From contig JALGQZ010000011.1 of assembly GCA_023105745.1 (NCBI GenBank), positions 34,346,594 through 34,410,593 of the forward strand: a stretch of DNA of 64,000 bases, read 5' to 3'. The notes beneath the pieces are model-generated. The model did no database searches. It saw only the letters and a list, made by a program, of their open reading frames with translations, and had not been told where the DNA came from. This stretch comes from Austropuccinia psidii (taxonomy: Eukaryota > Basidiomycota > Pucciniomycetes > Pucciniales > Sphaerophragmiaceae). The position numbers were made by a program, and so were the translations under genes. Shown piece by piece: positions 59,117-64,000 of the stretch; positions within the stretch are counted from its first letter, which is position 1; each line of letters opens with the position of its first letter.

Positions 59117-61842
59117 TAATAATAAGAATTATAAAGCTCCTAATGAGAAAATTATATGTGGAAAATAATAATATTCAACCATTTATGAGTAATATAAATA
59201 TTATTCACAGAATGATCTTTCACAAACACTGTGAAGAGATAAAACCTATGTAGAAACTCAAAAAAAACTATTAGAACAAAAATATAGGACTTTAGAGAAA
59301 AATTTATTCTTAATAGTTATCTAATACAACAAGTCAAAATAACATTTGTAGTATTAAGTATTTTCTAGAAGCTTAAGAAATTCAAAATAAAATCATTATT
59401 ATAAATAAATGAAACGATTTTCATGATAAAATATGATTCAGGAATTTTTTAGAGGAAATTTGTGGATTTAAAAAAAATGTTTCAAGACAATAATTTTATA
59501 TAATAAAATAAACTATTGGTGGTGGAAAAAAATATAATCACAATTTATAAATTTGAATCCTTTATTCACAAATTATAGAGAATAAGTTGACAAAATATTT
59601 TTCAAATAATATAATATTTTATATTTACTAAGACATTATTGATTTAAAAAGTCTAATTGATTGATGATTATGATGATTATGATACACAAAAACAGTGATT
59701 AAGATCCTTCTTTTATGCCTTCAAAGAAGATTCAATTATCAGAAATAGATATAAAGGGTTTTCTCAGATAAAAATTGAAAAAGTATGCTTAGAAATAAGG
59801 TTCTCAACATAAGGTCACTTATTTTCAATTTGATTTTAAGTTAATCCTCATTTATTAGTTTTTATTATTATTTCATTCTTTGGATATTAATATTATAACT
59901 GAAGCTCTTCATATCAACAATACTCAATTAGGCTTTTGAATAAATTCTTGAATAAATCCTACTTTCCTTCAGGAATAATATAAAGAGATATTTTTAAGGA
60001 TAAAACCCAAATAATCCTGATTATAAGATATACTTGAAATCTAATTCCTATTCCTATAACATTAAGTGGTAATCTTTGTGAAATTTTTCAAGAAAATCCA
60101 TCAAGAAATGAAATTTTTATGAGTTTTTGAAGTTATTTCTCTTTTCCATGTAAAAATAGCAATATACACCAAAACCTCAATTTTGATAATCTTTTGAAGC
60201 TTTTTGACTTTTATTTAAGCTTAATTAAGCTTTTCAATTTCTTAAAACCTTGATTACAAGCCTGAATATAGGAGTTTAATCTGTTGTAGCACTTAATTCC
60301 GGTCCAAATTGGGGATAAACCACTGGAAGCTTTAATTCTTGATAAAATTCTAATCTTAAAGTATAAATGTGGCCTTAAATACTGCAATACAGGAGTATAA
60401 CCTTCTTTGTCCTCTTGAGGATCACAAAAGTTGGTTTTTTGCCATTTTTCCCTTTCTCCCTCCCACCTTTTGTGTGAATTTTGCCCATTTATTTATTTAA
60501 AGCCATACAATGGCTTTAAACCAGTTTAAATTGATCTCATGCATAACTTACAGTCTGTATGGCAAATTGTTGGCCAATTCAGTAGATAAACACCACACCT
60601 TAATTTCAATATATATTTGTAAGCTTACGTAAGCTTTTTGTAACTTGAATTTAAAGTTATAATTAACAATTGTTGTTATAGCTTGTAAGTTTCCTGTGAT
60701 ATTTTTAAATATTCCAATAGCAGCCAAAATAACTACTTTTTTGGTATGACATGCTATGGGTCTACTGTAGGTGAAACAGAAACATTTAACCTGATACATT
60801 CTTCAATTCTTTTTACATTCAATAGCAGTGAGCTCAACAGCAAATTATGTTTTTCCCACCTTTTCACTACCAAGGCATCACCAGAAAATGTTTCTCAAAG
60901 ATTTTATATGAATAGAAATCATTTCACTTGCCAGAAATTCTATTCTCCCCACTTTCTCTGAAAAGAGAAACTCTCACCTTCCAAATTATCTCAATGTAAT
61001 CATATCTTTTTGATGAGCAAATGACCACTAGAGAAAATCTCTCAGAAAACACATAAATAAGCCACCAAAATCCAATCTCATTGGTTAGAATTGGCATAGT
61101 CCCAATTGCACACCCAACAAGTGTATAATTGAGATGATGGCTTAATATGATTGGTTAGAATCTGGATGAAAATTTAATTTTACTAAAACAAATATAAATC
61201 ATTACAAGCTACAAGGTCTCACAGCCAAATTCCCTAATTCCCTTGTTGTTTGGAAGCTGTATGGAGGCCCAAAAAGGTATAAATTAATTTCCTCCCTCCC
61301 TAATTTTCCAAATCATCATGGAACAAGTTCCCACTTTCCAATATGACAACCCTCCCTGAGCTATAAGGAAATCTCAATTATTATTAGTACTTTAGTCATG
61401 AAAATCTCAGTAGCTTATTCTTATCAAAAAATAGTAGTATAATGGTAGTTAAAGCTTAGTGGCCATTCTCAGAAGCATAGTGTTATTAAAAAACTGGTAG
61501 TCTTATAAAATTAGTTTTAGAAATTTTATGAAAAAATTATTCCTAGTACTGAATCCAGAGTCCTATTATTAGTATCAGTATTAAAGGGATCAATATAATC
61601 AACATAAAACCAGAAAAAATTATTTTTCATATCAAATAACTGTGATGATTTCCTTGATCTTTTATTAAGCTTATTAAACTTATATTTTTAAAAATATATC
61701 TTAAACTTTATCTTATTTTAAAAGTATATTCTTATGTAAAGAAAAGCTATCAGTCCTTGTTTCATCAAAAATTATAGGGTTACATCAGAGTTTTGACTAT
61801 ATTGTTATTGATAGGTCGGATTTATGAACTACTTATAATTCT
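59117..61842. other. AT-rich interval; possible diverged LTR remnant at about 59700-61223
   Basis: No gene. Several words follow the order of the B-family LTR with heavy divergence (TTTTTGAAGTTATTTC near 60127, ACAGGAGTATAACC near 60390), and CAAGGTCTCACA at 61212-61223 resembles an LTR end. This is weak and eye-based. Confidence 0.25.
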
Positions 61843-63765
61843 TGTGAGCCTTGAGGTATATTTTACATACCCAAATAGGCCACAATTATCTTAAAAAGAG
61901 ATTTTGAATTATGCATAACTCATAAGTCATGCATATATCCAAAATTCATCATTTTCAATTTCAGAAAAGATGAATAACTTTTTTTTGAGTAGGTAAATCC
62001 ATGGATTTAAGACCAGATTTGGATTCTACACAAAACTTCACCTAGGGTAGCCCCATAGAGTGAATAAGCTCAATTTAAGTATTTGAGGTGGTAAAATGGA
62101 AAATACTTCAACACCACATCATCAATACCACATAAAAGATCCGTGAAAATTTTTTTTTCTTGATTTTAAGCCAAAATAATGGGAAAGTGAGAAATCCCAT
62201 GTTACATATACACTAAGAATAGTGTTATGCATGTTTTGAGCACTTAATATCATGGTATTCTTACATGGACTTTTGGTACACCCATAGTGGATATCTCACT
62301 TTAAGCTTAAATTTCTACTTTTACGTGAAAAATAAGCAAGGGGGACAAAAGACATCAAAGAAAGCCAGGGTACCCAACTTCTGAGGCCTCAGAGGCGTGG
62401 ATAGCTCCAGAGCATGGATCCATGGCTCATCTTAGCCCAATTGGTAAACTAAAACTCTTTGGGAACTTGGTTACCAAGTTACACCTACTGTAATCATAAG
62501 AAAATAGCAAATAACCTGCTATTTTGACGTGCCAAGGAGGTAATGAGCTACTTAGACTCCTGTAACCACGTCAATTCTTGATGACTTTCCCTGACTAGAC
62601 CCTAAAAGAGTAATTAAAAACCTTTTGGGACCCACATTCATTGATTTACCTCATAGCAACCAGCAAAATACTGCTATTTGCAATTCTACGTAGAAATGAG
62701 GTAAAAACTTCAAAAATTCATTAAAAATACAATTCTTAATGAATCTTTCTGAAACTTTCAGGACTAATAGAGAACTGTATTGTCTATGGTACAACCAAAA
62801 AGAATTACAGTTTTACTAGTAAAATTAAAAGTCTTACTTACAGTCCATTTTTGACCATTCTATGTGAAACACTGAATCTTCAAAAATTCACAGTAATTAC
62901 AACCTGTGATTAAATTGGCAATAACATTGATAACTTTGAGAAATCAATGATTTTTTTAGAATAAAAGAAGATTTACAGATGTTACTCCTTTTATTCTTAA
63001 CCATATTGGGGTTGGTAGTCACGTAAAAGCATCAATTAAGTAATTATGATAATCTTACATGACAACAGATGATGCAATCATTAATCCAAAAAGGTTTATT
63101 GTTTTCTCACTCACTGGTCTTTCAGTTTGCTTCATGGCACGCCTCTGTGAGCTGTTGTTGACTTAAAAGAAGCCTCTTCTTGCTGTTTTTTCCGTATCAT
63201 CATCATCTTATCAATTTATTAAATCATTATTACCAACAAGTAAGTATTAGTTACAAGCTATTCTTGAGTGTTTTAAATATTTCAGAATCAACCAGAAAGA
63301 CGTGAAATCATAGAATCCAACTATATATTTTTGTAATACTGTTATAAATCCTTTTGATCCCTTAAATCCACAATTCCACGTCAAATTTCTCTACTTTTAT
63401 CTATCAATAAGCTCTTTGGAGTATTAGTGAGTCATTTATCTTTAATTCTGGAAGTTTTTCTTTAGTAATAGTTTTCTTCAAGAATTATCTTTATAATTAT
63501 TCTTGTAAAAGATAATTATATATTAAAATAATTTTATTATTTTAATAAAAGAAGTTTTTATTATTAAATTCTTCTTGTAATTGATTCTTGTAGACAATTA
63601 CTGCTCACAGTTATAAGCACTAGTAGTGTATAACACATGAAAGAAATAATTTTATAATTATTTAATTGTGGTTATAATAATTTTTATTATTATATTTCAT
63701 AAGAACAGACATAGTACTGTTGATCAATAGTAATATTATCATCAGTTTCATAGTCACATCTTACA
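61843..63765 (+). repeat. 5' LTR of element F (1923 bp)
   Basis: TGTGAGCCTTGAGGTA to CACATCTTACA, the reverse-complement counterpart of 11569-13479 and 19928-21840. It could be a solo LTR, but the leader that follows argues for an element. Confidence 0.9.
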
Positions 63766-64000
63766 TTTGGGGGCCTGGCCGTGTTTTTTGAACCTTGTAC
63801 CCTTAATTAATATATTTTTAAGCTTTAAAATATATTAATTTAATAATTTTTTTCTTTCATTTTGAAGTTAAAATAATTCTTATTTTTGAAATTGTTTTGG
63901 AAATCTTTTTCATTGAGGAATTTGGTTTAATTTTATACTGTTTTTACATGTGGCTTTTTCACATCCAAAAACTTATAAAATTATTCTTTGAGTTACTCTG
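63766..64000 (+). other. Primer-binding site and leader of element F
   Basis: TTTGGGGGCCTGGCCGTG (63766-63783) is the third variant of the GC-rich site seen in B and C. The leader that follows matches the reverse complement of 19690-19927. Confidence 0.65.

Larger units (their letters stand above)
61843..64000 (+). mobile_element. Element F: B-family Ty3/Gypsy element, 5' part only
   Basis: A + strand element running off the right edge. Its LTR is followed by a primer-binding region and a leader nearly identical to those of B. The window ends about 150 nt before the expected accessory exon 1, so coding capacity is unknown. The pentamer before the LTR is ATTCT. Confidence 0.85.

Overview
This is a gene-poor, very AT-rich stretch of a fungal nuclear genome, made almost entirely of nested transposable elements. 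The Gag and Pol protein styles, the chromodomain-bearing Ty3/Gypsy elements, the 60-90 nt GT-AG introns and the very large TE load suggest a rust fungus (Pucciniales). The style is reminiscent of Austropuccinia psidii; that is an inference from memory, not a database match. I saw no rRNA, tRNA or CRISPR array, and no intact single-copy host gene.

Layout. (1) 1-8175: element A, a + strand Ty3/Gypsy chromovirus cut by the left window edge, with four stops and one frameshift in gag-pol and a 2.0 kb 3' LTR. (2) 8176-10159: LTR scrap and a decayed integrase of an older retroelement (G). (3) 10160-42168: old, decayed + strand element D. Its 5' LTR was split by two antisense insertions only 64 bp apart: B (11569-21840, TSD GTCAC, decayed) and C (21910-32007, TSD GATAC, intact 1974-aa Gag-Pol, near-identical LTRs). 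Its RT region holds a solo LTR of the A family (36062-38049, TSD CTGAA). (4) 43317-59108: a 15.8 kb hAT-like DNA transposon with an exact 8-bp TSD and YARNG-type termini. It carries long AATT-rich arms and an intron-containing fragment of the ribosome-rescue gene pelota/DOM34. It was later hit by E (46251-55874, TSD TAACT), an intact chromovirus of another clade with gag and pol in different frames. (5) 59117-61842: AT-rich DNA without a recognisable gene. (6) 61843-64000: 5' LTR, primer-binding region and leader of a B-family element running off the right edge.

Most notable biology. Elements A, B, C and, in decayed form, D share a second protein frame overlapping the N-terminal part of gag in +1. 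Exon, phase and length bookkeeping fits a spliced accessory mRNA with two phase-1 introns. The gag AUG lies inside the first intron, 8-11 nt before its 3' splice site, so splicing would switch the transcript from Gag-Pol to the accessory protein. Element E carries a textbook -1 frameshift signal (GGGAAAA, 6-nt spacer, 11-bp stem) at the gag/pol junction. It also has a 14-nt self-complementarity between its primer-binding site and the presumed 5' end of its RNA, as in Tf1-type self-priming.
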